A stretch of 64,000 bases of DNA, taken from the NCBI GenBank assembly GCA_051453625.1, contig JBOZIK010000001.1, forward strand, positions 10,484,550 through 10,548,549, given 5' to 3'. A program made the translations under genes and the position numbers. Under the pieces are notes generated by a model. It ran no database searches. It was not told where the DNA came from and saw only the letters and a program-made list of their open reading frames with translations. This document shows, in pieces, positions 35,036 through 48,018 of the stretch. This DNA is from Welwitschia mirabilis (taxonomy: Eukaryota; Gnetophyta; Gnetopsida; Welwitschiales). Within the stretch, counting starts at the first letter, position 1, and each line of letters starts with the position of its first letter.

Positions 35036-37099
35036 ACCTTGGATTAACTTAAATCACATCTATTTTAACTACTTACATTAATTTCTAACATTTTATAATG
35101 TTATAGATTTGTAAAGGTATTGAGACACATATAAAGAGGATAGCTAATAATGAAGTGAATTATGTTCATAATAACTCCAATTTCTAAATAATCTTAATTC
35201 ATAATCATGTCTTTAAATAACTTTTCTCCTTATAAATAAGAGTAATGATCATTTAAGTGAATCACAATTTATCTAAAGAATTTAGAATAATTTAAATTTT
35301 TACTTATAAAACCCATGACCTTATGTAATACACTAGGGAGCTTGGCTGTTTCACAAGAAACATAAGTAAATAAATAAAAAGGACTAATGCCAATATATGT
35401 CTTTAAAAGTAATCAACTTTCTAATCATTTTAGGTTAATTATGTGTTTAATATTATATTATAGTTCTTCCAAAACTTTTTAATTAGGTGATCATATATCG
35501 TTAAAGGATATCCTCTATTATTAACTTATAAATCTGATAAATCATATCCATTTAAAAGAAAGAAATATGATCATCCTAATTGTTTACTTTAATTTAGATA
35601 ACAATTGAATACATTAGTAAGAATTTATTACCTAATGTTGATAAAAACATATTTATTAAGATATATATAATTATTAGTTATAATATTTATTCTATTATCA
35701 ATGTAATCTCATAATATTTTCTACTTCTTATAGATAACACATTATTATTAATTCAGTCTAGAGGTTAATTTAGTTTAAATAACTAATTAACTTCAAGACA
35801 ACTCATGAACCAGTTAATGACATAATGATGGGAATTGACCTTCATTTAATTCTTTGTCTATGATTATTAATAAATGCATTCATGTAGTTTCTATAATAAA
35901 TAGCAAGTTAAAATCAAAACCTGTAAGTAATTAATGGTGATAGTCAATCTAGTGAAAAATTAGATATAAATAAGTTGATTCAAATCTTTATTTACTTAAA
36001 TCAACAAAATTTTAAATAAGGTTTAGATCGCTCTATTACAAAATCATGATTAAGTAATGCTAAAACAACTACAAGAACCTTTAGATGTGATGAATATGAA
36101 AGAAGAATTTAGCTATTTACATGTTACAGGAAGAAGATAACCTAATAAAAATGATAACTTTAGGAGATTTGAAACTTTTAGAAGATAAATTAAGTGTATT
36201 TCTAATAGAAAGTATACTACCAAATTTTATATTCATCAAAAGGTTACTAAATTTTACAAACTAAGACAAGATTCTAAAGTGATCATAGCTTCTCATAAAT
36301 GCAAAATTATGAAATTATTAAGATATTTGTTACATTCAAATTTGGATGAGCAAGCCAAAATAAATCTTTTTACTACTACTATTATTTCTTTTATTACTAC
36401 TAAAGTATCCATGTTTTAATCCAAAATATTAATTGAGTCCATAGAGAAAGTAGAGATAGTAAAATAAAATTTAAAAAGGTAATTAAAAAAAAGGAACAAT
36501 TTCATCTTAAAGGTCACGGATTCAAGGGAAATCATTACATATGTCTGATTGAAAAAATAATTAGTATTTTAACAAAAATAACATCTATGATAATACCAAA
36601 AAAAATAAGAACTTCAAATAACATAGACATACACCATTCAAGAGAAATGAAATGTTTCTTATTAGATTTATATGAGCAATCATCTATAAAGATCTAATTT
36701 TTAGTAAATGCCTAGTTAAAATTAGAATTAGAATCAATCTAGTAATGGAATGTAATTCTTTAATTATAAAGGAAATCACAATGTTAAATACTATTTACTA
36801 CTTATTAAGAATTATTCTAGATAAAAATTAGTATATTATTAAAAATCGCAAACCGTTTAGTACCTACTAGAATAGATTTAAGTAATAAATAAAATTTTTA
36901 ATTCTAATTTAATAGATAGTGCTTTATTTAAGAATAAATAAGCAATTATGTTATGTTATTATAAATAATTTCATTACTTCATATCTCATAAAGTTATTTT
37001 AAAAGAAAAATTCTATTATGCTTTAATTAAAGGATGCATAGGACTTACTATTGAAAAATAGATGAGTAAAAATCATGAGTAAGATTCTTCCAAAATTAA
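35036..37099. other. AT-rich stretch without recognisable genes
   Basis: No motif, repeat or ORF that I can support. Composition is very AT-rich, like the neighbouring LTRs. It may hold further element remains. Confidence 0.5.
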
Positions 37100-37580
37100 A
37101 TCCTTATTTCTCCATAATACTCTCCATTTCTTATTACAAGGAAGAGCTTTATTTTAAAGGAAAATTTGTCATTAATGTTTTTACTATGGTTTTGATGTCC
37201 TCCTAGGTTATGATCACGGTGTATAAATAAACCTTAATAATTCCCCTCTTAAATGAAAATATGCTCTCTTCCAAGGAAAAAATAGAGTAGCTTGATGAAA
37301 ATGTTGGAAATGTGACCTATAATAAACTCTCCTTAAAGGAGTTTCCATGTAAGAAAACTACTTCATTAAAGAAGTTTTCAATTTATTACTACACATCCTG
37401 TAGTAGTAGGACTATCATGTGCATTACACATCCCATAATTCTAGCCCAACAATGTACTACACATCTTTCAGTACTAATCCATAGTTGTACTACACATCCT
37501 ATAGTATTAGGATTAGGATTTACTTCTAATAATAACCTAAAAGTCAAATAACATCCATAATATATAAGAAAAAACATGAG
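37100..37580 (-). repeat. 3' LTR region of copia family B, copy 2
   Basis: This is homologous to 9,060-9,530. It contains the perfect hairpin CTCCTTAAAGGAG (37,329-37,341), a CTTCATTAAAGAAG hairpin near 37,370, and the 33-bp repeat array. It follows RNase H directly, so it is the downstream LTR. The ends are approximate. Confidence 0.65.
37387..37521. repeat. Four units of about 33 bp beginning TACTACACATC
   Basis: Units start at about 37,387, 37,422, 37,455 and 37,488 (T/A)(A/T)(C/T)TACACATC. The same four-unit array at nearly the same period is present in copy 1 at about 9,333-9,465, although the copies are otherwise strongly diverged. The second half of each unit (TATAGTACTAGGA-like) is more variable. 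Confidence 0.75.
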
Positions 37581-37619
37581 TTTAAATCAACTCACTATCA
37601 ATTCAATTTTGGATTAGAA

Positions 37620-39130
37620 GTGTTAGAACTTCTCTTTACTAAGCAATTTAGTAAGGATATGAGCATTTTTCTTTAGAGTTAGATATTATATAGGTATAAG
37701 AACTTCATTTTATATGACTTCCCTAATTTTTTAAAACCTAATATGAAATTGTTTTATATTTTTATGGTGCACTAGATATTTTACTATTCAAATTGTTGAC
37801 TCACTATTGATGATAAGATTTGTTCCCTTAGTCTATTTTAAATTTACTACTTCTAATAATTTTCTTAATCATTTGATTTCACTATGTATCTTAGAAGCCA
37901 CTGCATATTATTTCTCAGTAAAAGAATTATGCTATATTTTTTTTTTCTATTTTAACCATCAAGGCAAGGGTAATATCTCTAAGAACATGATATACCCTAA
38001 TTCAATGAAATCAAACTTACAATATGCCTTTAAAAGAATTGAGAGTTTTTTTTCAAGACTAGATCTAAAGCTTTAGTCTTTAGATATTTTAATACTCTCT
38101 TTATAGTGTTTAGATGAGTTACATTGAATGCATGAAGATATCTTGATAATACACCAACAACATACGATATGTGTAATATACTATTGGTTATGTAAATTAG
38201 AATTTCTATTATTCTTTTGTATTTAGTTTTATTTGAAGATTCTAATTCTTCATCAATAGATATCTTAGCATTCTTCTCCAAATATTTTATAGCTTCATTT
38301 GCATTTTTTAGTCTAAACTTCTAGATCAAATATTTAATGTACTTCTTTTATGTTAATAAGATTCTATACTTTTTCTAAATTATTTCTACAGATAGGTATA
38401 ATCTAGTAAATATAAGATTAAAAATCTTGAAAGCCTTACTTCAGGTAATTTTTATTCTTTTTATATCTTCTTGATCACTTCTGGTTACTAGCATATCATC
38501 TACATATACCACTATGTATGTAGATTTTATGCCCACCATATTTTATGAACAATGTGGCATCCAAATTATGATAATCACATAATTTAAATTCAATGGAACT
38601 TAAATAATTTACAAACTTAATATACCAAACTCTTAATTCTTATTTTAAATCATATAAAGACTTGATCAATCTACACATCTTACATTTTTTGCTTTTTTCT
38701 TCAAACCCCTTTGGTTGCATCACATAAATTTCTTATTTTAAATATCTATTAAAAAAGGTAGTCTTTATGTCTAATTAATAGATCTTTCATCCTTTTTGTT
38801 CTACCAAGGCAATCACTATTCTGATAGTATCCCATTTTACTATTGGAGCAAAGACATTATAATCATGTCCTTTTTTTCTATCATAGGCCTACAATAATAA
38901 GTCAAGCTTTATGTCACTCAAGGGTATTGGCAACATTATATTTATTGTAGAAAAACCCATTTTTTAAATAATACTATATGGTTTAATGGGAAGTATACTA
39001 AATCCTGAGTACTATTTTTGATAAGACCATCATATTATTCTTGATGGAGTTTATTCAATTATCATGTTGAATGGCATTTTTAAATGAGGTTCATTCACCG
39101 TCAAATGTCAAAGTAAAGGTTATCATCATC
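37620..39130 (-). pseudogene. Copia RT and RNase H pseudogene, family B copy 2
   Basis: The RT catalytic block reads VVYVDDMLVT near 38,485-38,510, with the YVDD pair intact. Below it, an open stretch (38,281-38,030) reads YKRIIEILIYITNS, then HISYVVGVLSRYLHAF and TIKRVLKYLKTKALDLVL, which is the copia RT-to-RNase H connection. RNase H continues to AHILTKLLSKEKF near 37,640. Frameshifts and stops separate these blocks. Compared with copy 1, the catalytic motif is preserved. Confidence 0.82.
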
Positions 39131-39539
39131 ATCTTCATAAGATGTATATCAGCCATGTCTTGTTACAATTTTACCCTTTTCCTCCTCCTGAGCATATTAA
39201 AGAGTAGACTATAACCTAGTAGTTTGATGTCATCTCTGAGTAGTATTATCATTTTTAGTAGGAAAACCTACTATATTACTACTGAAACAATGATTAAAGA
39301 TGCTAGAAGCATAAAATTGCTTAACTTCTATAGGTTGCAAAGTATATGTACCAATAGAAGGAACTAGAGCATTACTGGTGGCCATATCTCCCCCCTCAAC
39401 CATATGACATTGAGAATTCAATATGATCATTGGGTGAGAAGAACGATAAATTTTAAAGTATTAAGATGATAATAGTTGTTTGAAGTCTCTGAAAAGATGA
39501 CATCATGATAAAAAATAATCCTATGATGATCTGGTAAAT

Positions 39540-40700
39540 ACACTCAATAATCTTTCTAGTCAACTAGAAATCCCATAAAGATGATGATGCAAGCATGTTC
39601 TCTAAATTTTTCCTGATGTTCACTTGGAAAATGAACATAGCACTTGAAACAAAAAACATGAAAACAATTTAACTTTAGCTTGTAACCATATAACTTTTCA
39701 TCTATAGATACTCCTTTTTTAGTACCTTTATTAATAAAATTATTAAGATGTATTGCTGTATTCACTACTTCACCTCAAAAATAGGTCTTATGACCACTAA
39801 AGATATCATAAAATGCATCATATCCATAATAATGTAATTACATTACTTAGTAATGCCATTTTGTTGGGGTTCCCTTAGGTAGGTCTTCAAATGACAAATT
39901 CCTTTAGAAGTGAGAAAGTTATTAAACTTAGCAAATTACTAATTGTCATCATCATTTGAGAGAAAACATTTAATTTAATAGTTAGCTTTCTTTTTAACTT
40001 TAGTTTTAAGCTTTTTAAAAATATTCAACATCTGTGATCTGGATTTGATGAAGTAAACTAAAGTGATTTGGGAATAGTCATTAATAAAGGATATAAAGTA
40101 ACAAAATCAATGAAGAGTGGAATCTAGCATAGGTCCATATAGATCACTATTGATTAGAAAAATATTTTGATTGACATGCCACTTACTTGGTAAAAGTCAT
40201 TGTTTAGTTTCTTTGCCCCTAATACATAGTTCACACTGAGATAAATAATATGAAATGAATAGAACAAACCAGTGGTCATTCTCATGTATTAATTTCATTG
40301 TATGAGGAGTAGGATGTCCTAATTAAGCATGCCATAATAGCGAGAGAGAAATATTATCTTTTAAAATTATGCAGACAATCTCTTGTATTTTGACATAATC
40401 ATGAAGACAAGTGATTTTTTCATCCATGTAGACTTTCATGACTAGTTGTTAATTACCATCATAAATATCTATTGAGTACTTTGTCATAAAAATAGAGTGA
40501 TCTTTTTGCAATAGAATTGAAAGTGATAGAAGATGAAACCTTTAAAGAAAAAGATATAAAACATCTAAAGCAGTTTGTGGATAAAGTTGTCTCAAGTCAA
40601 AGGTTACTAAATCATAGCCTTCCATAGGAGTTGGAGTTCTATGTGCCAAATAAATATGACTTGGTGCTTCAATTAAGTTATTAAAATAATCACACTGATA
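39540..40700 (-). pseudogene. Copia integrase pseudogene, family B copy 2
   Basis: Integrase inserts element DNA into the genome. Minus-strand blocks in order are a pre-integrase LWHA-stop-LGHPTPH at 40,345-40,310, CELCIRGKETK (the CxxC of the zinc finger) near 40,235, INSDLYGPML (first catalytic Asp) near 40,130, YFISFINDYSQ near 40,090 and LREPQQNGITK near 39,880. In the last block Lys stands where the catalytic Glu is expected. The C-terminal part (YLNNFINKGT-like, then KLNCFHVFCFKCYVHFP) runs to 39,556. FINDYS carries Asn where Asp is usual. Confidence 0.8.
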
Positions 40701-41730
40701 AGTCATGTGATGAGTTATGCTATGTCAAGAATCCATGTATTGTTATGAGATATGTACTCACTCATATTAACAAAGTTAAAGTTATCAAAGACTACATTAA
40801 ACTCAAAATTTTCAACATCATTAAAGGACTTAAATTCTTTAATTACTATAATTACTTTAGATGTAGACTTTGTCTTGTCCTAATGATTCCTATAGAAATG
40901 CATGGTGTGACCTTATCTTCTGCATCATAAGCAATAATATTTTTTTTTTAGATGTTGCAATATTCTAAACTTGCTTCTTATTTTGCTGAGTTTAATTAAG
41001 CTTCTTATCTTACTTTTTCTATGAATCCTTACATTTATCATGATGGGATTCCATTTGTGGATATGATTTTCTAGTAGACTATTTATTTTGATGAGGAGGG
41101 CTATGAGAATTACAAACTTTGCATATGGCATTAGAGAAAGAAGATCCCATGTAGTTAAACTGAGCTTCATCAAAATGAGATCCTTACTGAACATATTAAA
41201 AATCATATTATTCAATTACTTACTACCATGTAGTGATATAATATAACTACACAAAAAGACTTCCAAATAACAATGGATTAAGTTTTCATGATGAATGTAA
41301 AGTCATTTCATAAATTAATCTCTAGTACCTTTTCCTTGATGTCTTACATTTGCATAGTTAATTATCTTATCTTGCATTTTTTGTAATGTAAACTATTCAT
41401 GCAAGTTATGAGATAAAGGAGTTCTAGATTATTTTTGGATTAGAATGTATTCCTCAAGGTATAAAAGTTAGTATATCTTATTTCAGTCTAGTTAACTAAC
41501 TTTTTCTATTGATAGGTAACAAATTTTTACATAATCTCTATTAATTTTTCATCAATATCTTGACAAGTAACTTCTTTAACCTAATCCTAAAGAGATGTAT
41601 GAACATGTGCCAAAAAATCCTTCTTATAACCATAAATCTCATGGTTGACATAAAATCCTCATTCCAAACCTCTCATAATTGATCATCTTAAAGAGTGACT
41701 CTCATGTTAGCCATGATTCCAATGGTATGT
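40690..41730 (-). pseudogene. Copia gag and protease remnants, family B copy 2
   Basis: Protease is marked by TWILD at about 40,735, followed by THHMTYQ only after a one-base frame change, so the active-site loop is broken. Above it, a possible zinc-knuckle remnant (AICKVCNSH) lies near 41,120. Gag above about 41,220 is too decayed to read in detail. Start codon unknown. Confidence 0.55.
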
Positions 41731-42135
41731 ATGGATGTGAATGGATTTGGTAAGCACTAAAACATATCTTTAAAGATGATAATGAATATGCAATGGTGGG
41801 AAAAGGATAAGTACCAGAAGAGAGTTAAAAAATAATGAGGTAAAGTCAAGAATCAAAGGGATCTTACTTATATCCCCAATTGAAAGAAATCTATCCATCA
41901 CATAAATAAATCTTATCAAATCCAAAAAAGAATACAAGAAAAATATAACTAAAAGATGATGTAGCTCTAAGAAAAGGAATCTTTCTCTAATTCATAGTTT
42001 CAAGTGATATATCCAAGTCAAGATAAAACTAAAAAAAAGAGACAAAATGTCATTATGGAGAGGTATAATCATAACAAAAGGGAATTAAGTCTATGAATTA
42101 AGTATCTATCCAAACTACAAAGTTTAATACCAAAG

Positions 42136-42829
42136 TGAAATTTCTTAATGTAAGTGAGGTGGATTTTAATGTAGCGAATCTAAATTGATTATTAGGTAAT
42201 TAAAATAATAAAATTAATTAATTTAAAAATCTATTATTAAATATATATAGTGATTGTGTGCTCTCTAAGGATGGTACTCTTACCTATAAATGAAGTAAAA
42301 AGATAAAATGTGAATCATATTAACAGGACTTGCAAGTTATTAGCTAATTTTACTTATCTCAGCTATGTACCCCCTCTTAAGGGAGAGTACCACATAATGT
42401 CAGTGATCTAGTTATACCTAGTAAATTTTAAATTTTATTAGACTGTGTTCCTTGATGATGAAATCTAAGTGAACCCTCTCACTATCCCTCTGGCCTTCAC
42501 CTAATATTCCTTTGATTACCAAGGCATATACAGGAATCTCGATCTCAAGGCATCTAGGACATTTTTTCTTAAGAGAGATTTGGCTCTCCATATGGCCTAA
42601 ACTTCATTCTGGTAGTTAAGGCTATGTAATAAGCTTTAGAAGACACTTCTGCTCACCACTAACCAAAATTTCATGTTAATTAAAAATGTTGGGGTGAAAG
42701 GTAATTTCTATTTTTACTACTTAGCTTAAATAAGATTAATATAATTATTAAATGTGAAAAGAAAGGGAAAAAACAAAAGCACTCGAGGGAAAAAAGACTA
42801 ATTGTACTATAGTTAAGCCAAGTAGATCT
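42136..42829. other. No gene seen; short LTR-like sequence
   Basis: This contains a TATA-like CTATAAATGA near 42,276 and an imperfect palindrome GTACCCCCTCTTAAGGGAGA at 42,367. It may be part of an unrecognised LTR. No coding sequence. Confidence 0.35.
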
Positions 42830-44334
42830 TCAGTTAATCATCTCTAGTGATAACCTATAATATTAAATATTCAATTTTCACAAATACATACTAGTATAGG
42901 GGATCAACCTAATGTCATACCTATAGAGAAATTTGAAAATATATTTGGAAAATTACTTCATTTAAAAAGGAAGTGAAATGATTTTCTATTCTAAGAGAAT
43001 GACAATGCCATGATGGATGAAATAAAATAAATTAATATAAGAATGATATGCAAGCCTAAAAGTAATTACTCATCAAGTTTACCAACTTTTTATGATCTAA
43101 GTTAGCCCTTATACATTGTATTAAAAGCCTAATTAACACTTATGTAATTAACTTAATATCGATATAACATAGAAAAAACATAAGAGAGAAATTAGAAGAA
43201 ATAAAATGATCTTTTATTAATCACAATTTTCTTACATCCACTTAGAAGTAGTTACTTCTCAATGGAAGAAATAAAGCTCACAAAGGGGAGCTCCTCTCCT
43301 AAGCTAGATGGATCCATTTCTTAGTTGAACTCCAAATCATCACTAGAATAACTGATGCATGAAAGATCTTAAGTGAGGAATCTAAGAGAGGTATTTATAA
43401 TTTTGAATTGATGGTTAGGATTATTAAGGAGTATTAATAGACTATGAGTAAAAATTACTAATCTCATAATAGATGAAATATGTTTTATATTCATTATAGT
43501 TGTCATCTACCTAGTGTCATCTAGATGATAGTCATCAGAAATGTGATCTTTTTTAATTATTTACTATTCTCGACGTTTCTTCTTAGTGTAACAAATAAGT
43601 GTCATCTATTTGATATTCTCTGAATAATGGGGTGAATGATTGTCAATTGTAAAATTAACATTTTTATTTCTTCTAGTCCTACTAGTTGTCTTTAATGTTA
43701 TCTAGATGTGAATAATAGTCATTTTAAAACCTTTTCTACTTTAATGGTCATATTAGCTTTTCTCTTGATTTTTGAAGCTTTCTTCTACTAGAATTAGTCT
43801 TTCTTCATCCTTCATAACTACATTAAATAAGATCATATGTTCTTATAAATTTGACCATGGCTTCCAAGTTTATTAACATATTTCATTATCTTCAAAATGA
43901 GTCTAATTTGATGGCATACTTTATCATCCTTTAGATTTGTCTTCAAAATGTGTTTTTTTAAAATAAATGGCTATCATCTTATGAATGTCATTTAGATAGC
44001 CAAGTGGATAATATTAGTAGCACAATAAGCTTTTAGCTTATGTATTTTGCCTGTCATCTTTTGAGTGTCATCTAATGACGATGCGGATGATACTTCTTTT
44101 TCATCTTTTGGTCCTTTGATCATCATTTCTCAATTTGAATTGGATCCATGATGCTCTAAATAGGTTAATAAGTTTGAAATCTATTAGCGAAAGGTTCATA
44201 ATATCCCGAATTGATGCTTCATTTAATCATCTTATAGTCTTTAAATTCTTCCTAATTTGCTTAGAAACCTATCAAATATACCTACAATCACACTCTAGTA
44301 GTACTATCAAATAGGATAAATTATACTTGTAACA
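42830..44334 (-). repeat. 3' LTR of copy A3
   Basis: The minus-strand start is about 44,334 (TGTTACAAGTATAATTTATC), next to GAGGCTA, matching the A2 boundary GGCTATGA/TGCGTTA at 61,309. A TATA box lies at 43,392-43,399. The U5 part (GACATTAGGTTGATCCCC, then TATACTAGTATGTATTTGTG) matches the A2 LTR near 51,235-51,285. It is more divergent than the A1/A2 pair. The CATCTAGATG palindrome is present near 43,530. The lower limit is approximate. Confidence 0.65.
43392..43399 (-). promoter_or_regulatory. TATA box of the A3 LTR
   Basis: The minus strand reads TATAAATA followed by CCTCTCTTAGATTCCTC, as in the A2 LTRs (TATAAATA then AACCTC(T/C)CCCTCAAT). Confidence 0.55.
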
Positions 44335-45789
44335 TAGCCTCTCACTAAGCATTTATCAAACCTTAAGAAATAAAGTGAAAGATAAAGTATAAGTGGGCCA
44401 AATTGGATAACATATATGAAATCATACTCAATTTACATTTTTAAACATAAAGTTCATTTTAGATATTCCAATTAAATGTCATAAGCAAAATATAATTTGA
44501 ATGTAGAACATGTTTCTAATATAAAAATTCATTGCAATAAGTGCCAATATTTTGATGATTTTAAAGATTCCACCCCCATGAGGTAGATAAATTTGTCTCA
44601 AATTATAATTAAGTTTACATGTAATGATTGAAAGGAATAAGATAAAATTTTTAATGGATATAAAATTAGAAGTGAAAATAAAGTAGAAAAACATAACCTA
44701 AAAATAAGAAGAAAAAGTAATGTGATTACATTTAATGAGGTAAAAAGTAATATGAAGATAAAATTGGTGGTTAATGGTGAAAGTAAGAGTATGATCAAGC
44801 AAAGTCCAAAGAATTGGAGATAATAATAAGCTAAAAAGATGTAGGTATTATTAAGATGAGAGTAAAATCTAAAAATGTCTTTGATGTTTCCAAGTAAAAA
44901 CACTCAAGAAGATAAAAAGTAAAAATAGAGATAAAGGTACATGAAGAAGCTTAACTACTTTACCTTGAATACTAACTAACTAAGACTCAACATTTTTCAT
45001 CATAGAACTACTTGATATTAAAGATGTTTGATTAAGTGCTAAACAGTAATAGGCCTCATGTAATAGGGAAAAGGATTACAGCAATATCAAATGATTTATT
45101 TCTAAAGTAACAATTTAATATCATGACTAAGATCAATCCAATCATCTACTAAAGAAACAATGAAACTTTGCTAGTATATCATCCAATGATCAATATGTTC
45201 TATCATGTTCATGAATTTATGGTTCCAGAGTTATGGGAATCAAGTTAATAAGGCACTAAATAACACCATTCATTATGATGAAAGGAGTGCAATCACTTCC
45301 AAAAAAGTAATGACCTATAACTAGAAAACTGAATCATGGCCTACTAACTCTTTGGTGGAGTTCCAACAACTACCATATCATACTACCAAAGGTTCTTTTC
45401 AATAAAATTTACTCTGTGTACTGTTGTAGTAGAACATCATGGAATTTATTTTAAGAATTTTATCTTTTTTCCCCTCTTCTTTTCTTTTCTTTTTTTTTTT
45501 TTAAGATATGATCCCCTTTTTCAAATAGTGATTGACCATTAAAATAATAAATTAACTACATACAACATTATGGCTTAGCATCTGATTTAACATAAGTAAT
45601 ACTTAAGAAAAAATATAATAGACATTGAGTTCATAGACATGGAAATGTATTATATTAGCTGATATTCAACCTTTATTATTCCAAACACACAAACTAAAGA
45701 ATTAATTTCATGAAAAAACATCAAACCAAATTAGTAAATGATCAAATAGTAAGATGAGTAAACCAAGAAATCTAGCTAAGAAAGTATTT
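44335..45789 (-). other. 3' spacer of copy A3
   Basis: Non-coding. Hydrophobic minus-strand ORFs at 44,479-44,694 and 44,598-44,903 are AT-rich chance frames. It ends in a 3' part homologous to the A2 spacer. Confidence 0.5.
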
Positions 45790-48018
45790 AGATAATGGTA
45801 AAAGGAATATGTTCCTCTAAGTAAGAGGATCCTTTAAGTTAATTTCTTTAATCATACCCATGATATAATGACAATCATTGGGATATTAATATATCTTTAA
45901 TAGTTGTCTATTTATTTTTAACCTTTCATGAGTGTTTAATTTAGAAATCTCAATAGAGCCATTAAGATGTACTTTCTTTATCTAATAAGGATCTAGTCAT
46001 TTAAAATTCAATTTATTATAAAGAATATGAACTCTTTTATTAAATAATAAAACTAATTAACTAGGTTAAAAATATTTAGAAATAATTCTTTTATCATGGT
46101 AAAAGTTATCTTAAGCTTTTTGGATGATTTATCTATGAATAGCATGATTTCATTTCTCATCAAAGTGTTAAAGTTAGACTAGCCTATCAATTAACTAGGT
46201 TAAAAAGATTTAGAAATAAGTTTTTTTTTCGTGGTAAATTTTGGCTTCAATGTTTTGGATGAATTGTCTATGGATAGCATGATTTTGTTTCTCACCAAGG
46301 TGTTGAAGTTGAACTAGTCTATGTTAAAGACTATCATCAAAATTCATGACATTAAATTGATTGATGGTTTTATAGGATTTATAACACACATTAATGGAAA
46401 GAACAAAATCTTTATCATACACAAGTTCATAAGGAGAAAAATCAAATAAATTATGCCAAGCAGTATATTAAGTCCAAACTACATCATAAATTATAAAAAA
46501 CCAAGACTTCTTCCTTATTAGCATTTTCAGCTTAGCTATTGGTTTGATGGTATTAAGCATTTACTATTCTATGCTCAATTCTAATAGAGAGAAGGCATTT
46601 TCTAAGAAATTTATTTATAAAGGGAGTTCCTTAGTTACTAGTCAAGATTTTTAGAAATCTAAACCCATAGAAAATCTTAAATCTAATGCAAGAATATATA
46701 GTTTTAATATCATTTGTGATTGTAAGAATGAATTCTACCCATTTAATCACATAATTCACAACCACTAAGATGTCATTTTTATTACAAGAAGATGGTGTAG
46801 GAGGGCTTATAAAGTTTGGACTCAAATAAGTAAAAGGTTAACTCTCTAAGATAGCTTGTAGGGGCATGTCTTGAAATTTGGAAAGGGTATCAAAACATTG
46901 ACAAGCAACACATTTTTATGTCAAGTCAAATGAATATTAAATAAGAAAGGCCAATAGAATCTAGCATGAAATATTTTCATAGAAGTATTTTGGCCACTAA
47001 AATGACATCCACACATGTCACAATGATAAAGAGTAAGAATATCATATTGTTCCCATTCTAGCACACATTTATACATGATTTGATCTTTACATTTTCAGTA
47101 GAGGTGTGGTTCATGCCACTCACAATATTCCTATTCTACAAAGAAAATATTTTGTTTGATAATGAGTTAAAAGTTGTGGATTTTTTAGGGTAATAAAATA
47201 ATTAATAATATCATCATATCATAGAGCAAGGTGTTTAGAAGAAATGAAATGAAAATGTGTAATTAAAAAAAAATTCATTTGGAAATTATCTTGAATAGAA
47301 AGGTATGAAGAAAAATGTAGAGAATTTTATTCATAAACTATTCTAGATGAATGATTAGTCATATAATTATGTTTTTCTTTTTTATCAGTGATGGTTAAGT
47401 TGAATCCTTGCATTAACAACATCCATCTAATAAGTCTTGCACTAGAATCTTTCTTAGTCATTAAATATTAAATGGTAGCATGATCAATATAGATATGAGC
47501 ATGGAAACCAAGAATATAGTGTTGAAGCTTATTAAGATAAAATATGATAACAAGCATTTCTTTTTCAATTGTGGTATAACTAAATTGAACTCTTGAAAGG
47601 GTTCATGAGTTTAAAGTTTTTATTCTAATCAAGTCCTTCTATAATGGGTGTTGAAGTGGTTTTGTCTTTAAAATTTTTAAAGACATGTTGACAAGATTCA
47701 TTTCAATCAAATTTATCATTTTTTTTCTAAGAGAGAATGAAGATGTTTGCAAATTTTAGCATAGTGCTTAATAAATCTTCATTAAAAACCAACATAACCA
47801 AGAAAATATTCGACTTGTTTTTTATTGGTTAGAATAGGAAGGTTTCTAACGATGTCTATTTTAGCAAGATCCATTTGAACACCATTACTAAAAAGGTGAT
47901 GACCTAAAACTATTCCATTCCTCACTAAGATGAAGGCTACTTTCTATACATTAGTTAAGGAATTTTCACAATCTCTTTAAGGTTTGCTTAAAAGAATTCA
48001 CAAAATAGAAATGTCATT
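45790..48018 (-). pseudogene. Pol pseudogene (RT end, RNase H, integrase), copy A3
   Basis: From high to low coordinates: the RT catalytic block reads YNDISIL at about 48,015, with Asn in place of the first catalytic Asp. Then come GIVLGHHLFSNGVQMD and KKQVEYFLGYVGF. RNase H shows IYIDHATI, YLMTKKDSSARLIRWMLLMQ near 47,500-47,400. Integrase shows VACQCFDTLSKFQ near 46,900 and, in 46,825-46,631, SSCNKNDILVVVNYVIKWVE. In VVVNYV the usual Asp of VVVDYV is Asn. The rest runs to about 45,800. Stops throughout. Confidence 0.8.

Larger units (their letters stand above)
37100..42135 (-). mobile_element. Copia family B, copy 2 (gag to 3' LTR)
   Basis: On the minus strand the order is gag remains (41,730-40,760), protease (about 40,740-40,690), integrase (to about 39,540), RT, RNase H (to about 37,620) and a 3' LTR region. 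This is the Ty1-copia order, with integrase before RT. A possible primer site reading TGGTATTAAACT lies near 42,125-42,136 but differs from the tRNA-Met complement at four of twelve bases, one of them a transversion. The 5' LTR was not recognised. Confidence 0.8.
42830..48018 (-). mobile_element. Athila-like copy A3, 3' half
   Basis: On the minus strand the order is RT end, RNase H, integrase, 3' spacer and 3' LTR. The spacer at 45,300-45,450 (complement) aligns with 57,930-58,080 of copy A2, including the ATATGGTAGTTGT phrase. RT is cut at 48,018 at its catalytic block, where LTR family C begins. The third ORF present in A2 is missing, because the spacer here is only about 1.4 kb. Confidence 0.78.

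Noticed and set aside
42125-42136. Copia family B primer site TGGTATTAAACT
   Set aside because: Four mismatches in twelve, one of them a transversion, and no LTR recognised next to it.
44479-44903. Hydrophobic ORFs of 71 and 101 residues as membrane proteins
   Set aside because: They overlap each other in different frames in AT-rich spacer DNA; Phe/Leu/Ile-rich frames arise by chance from T-rich sequence.
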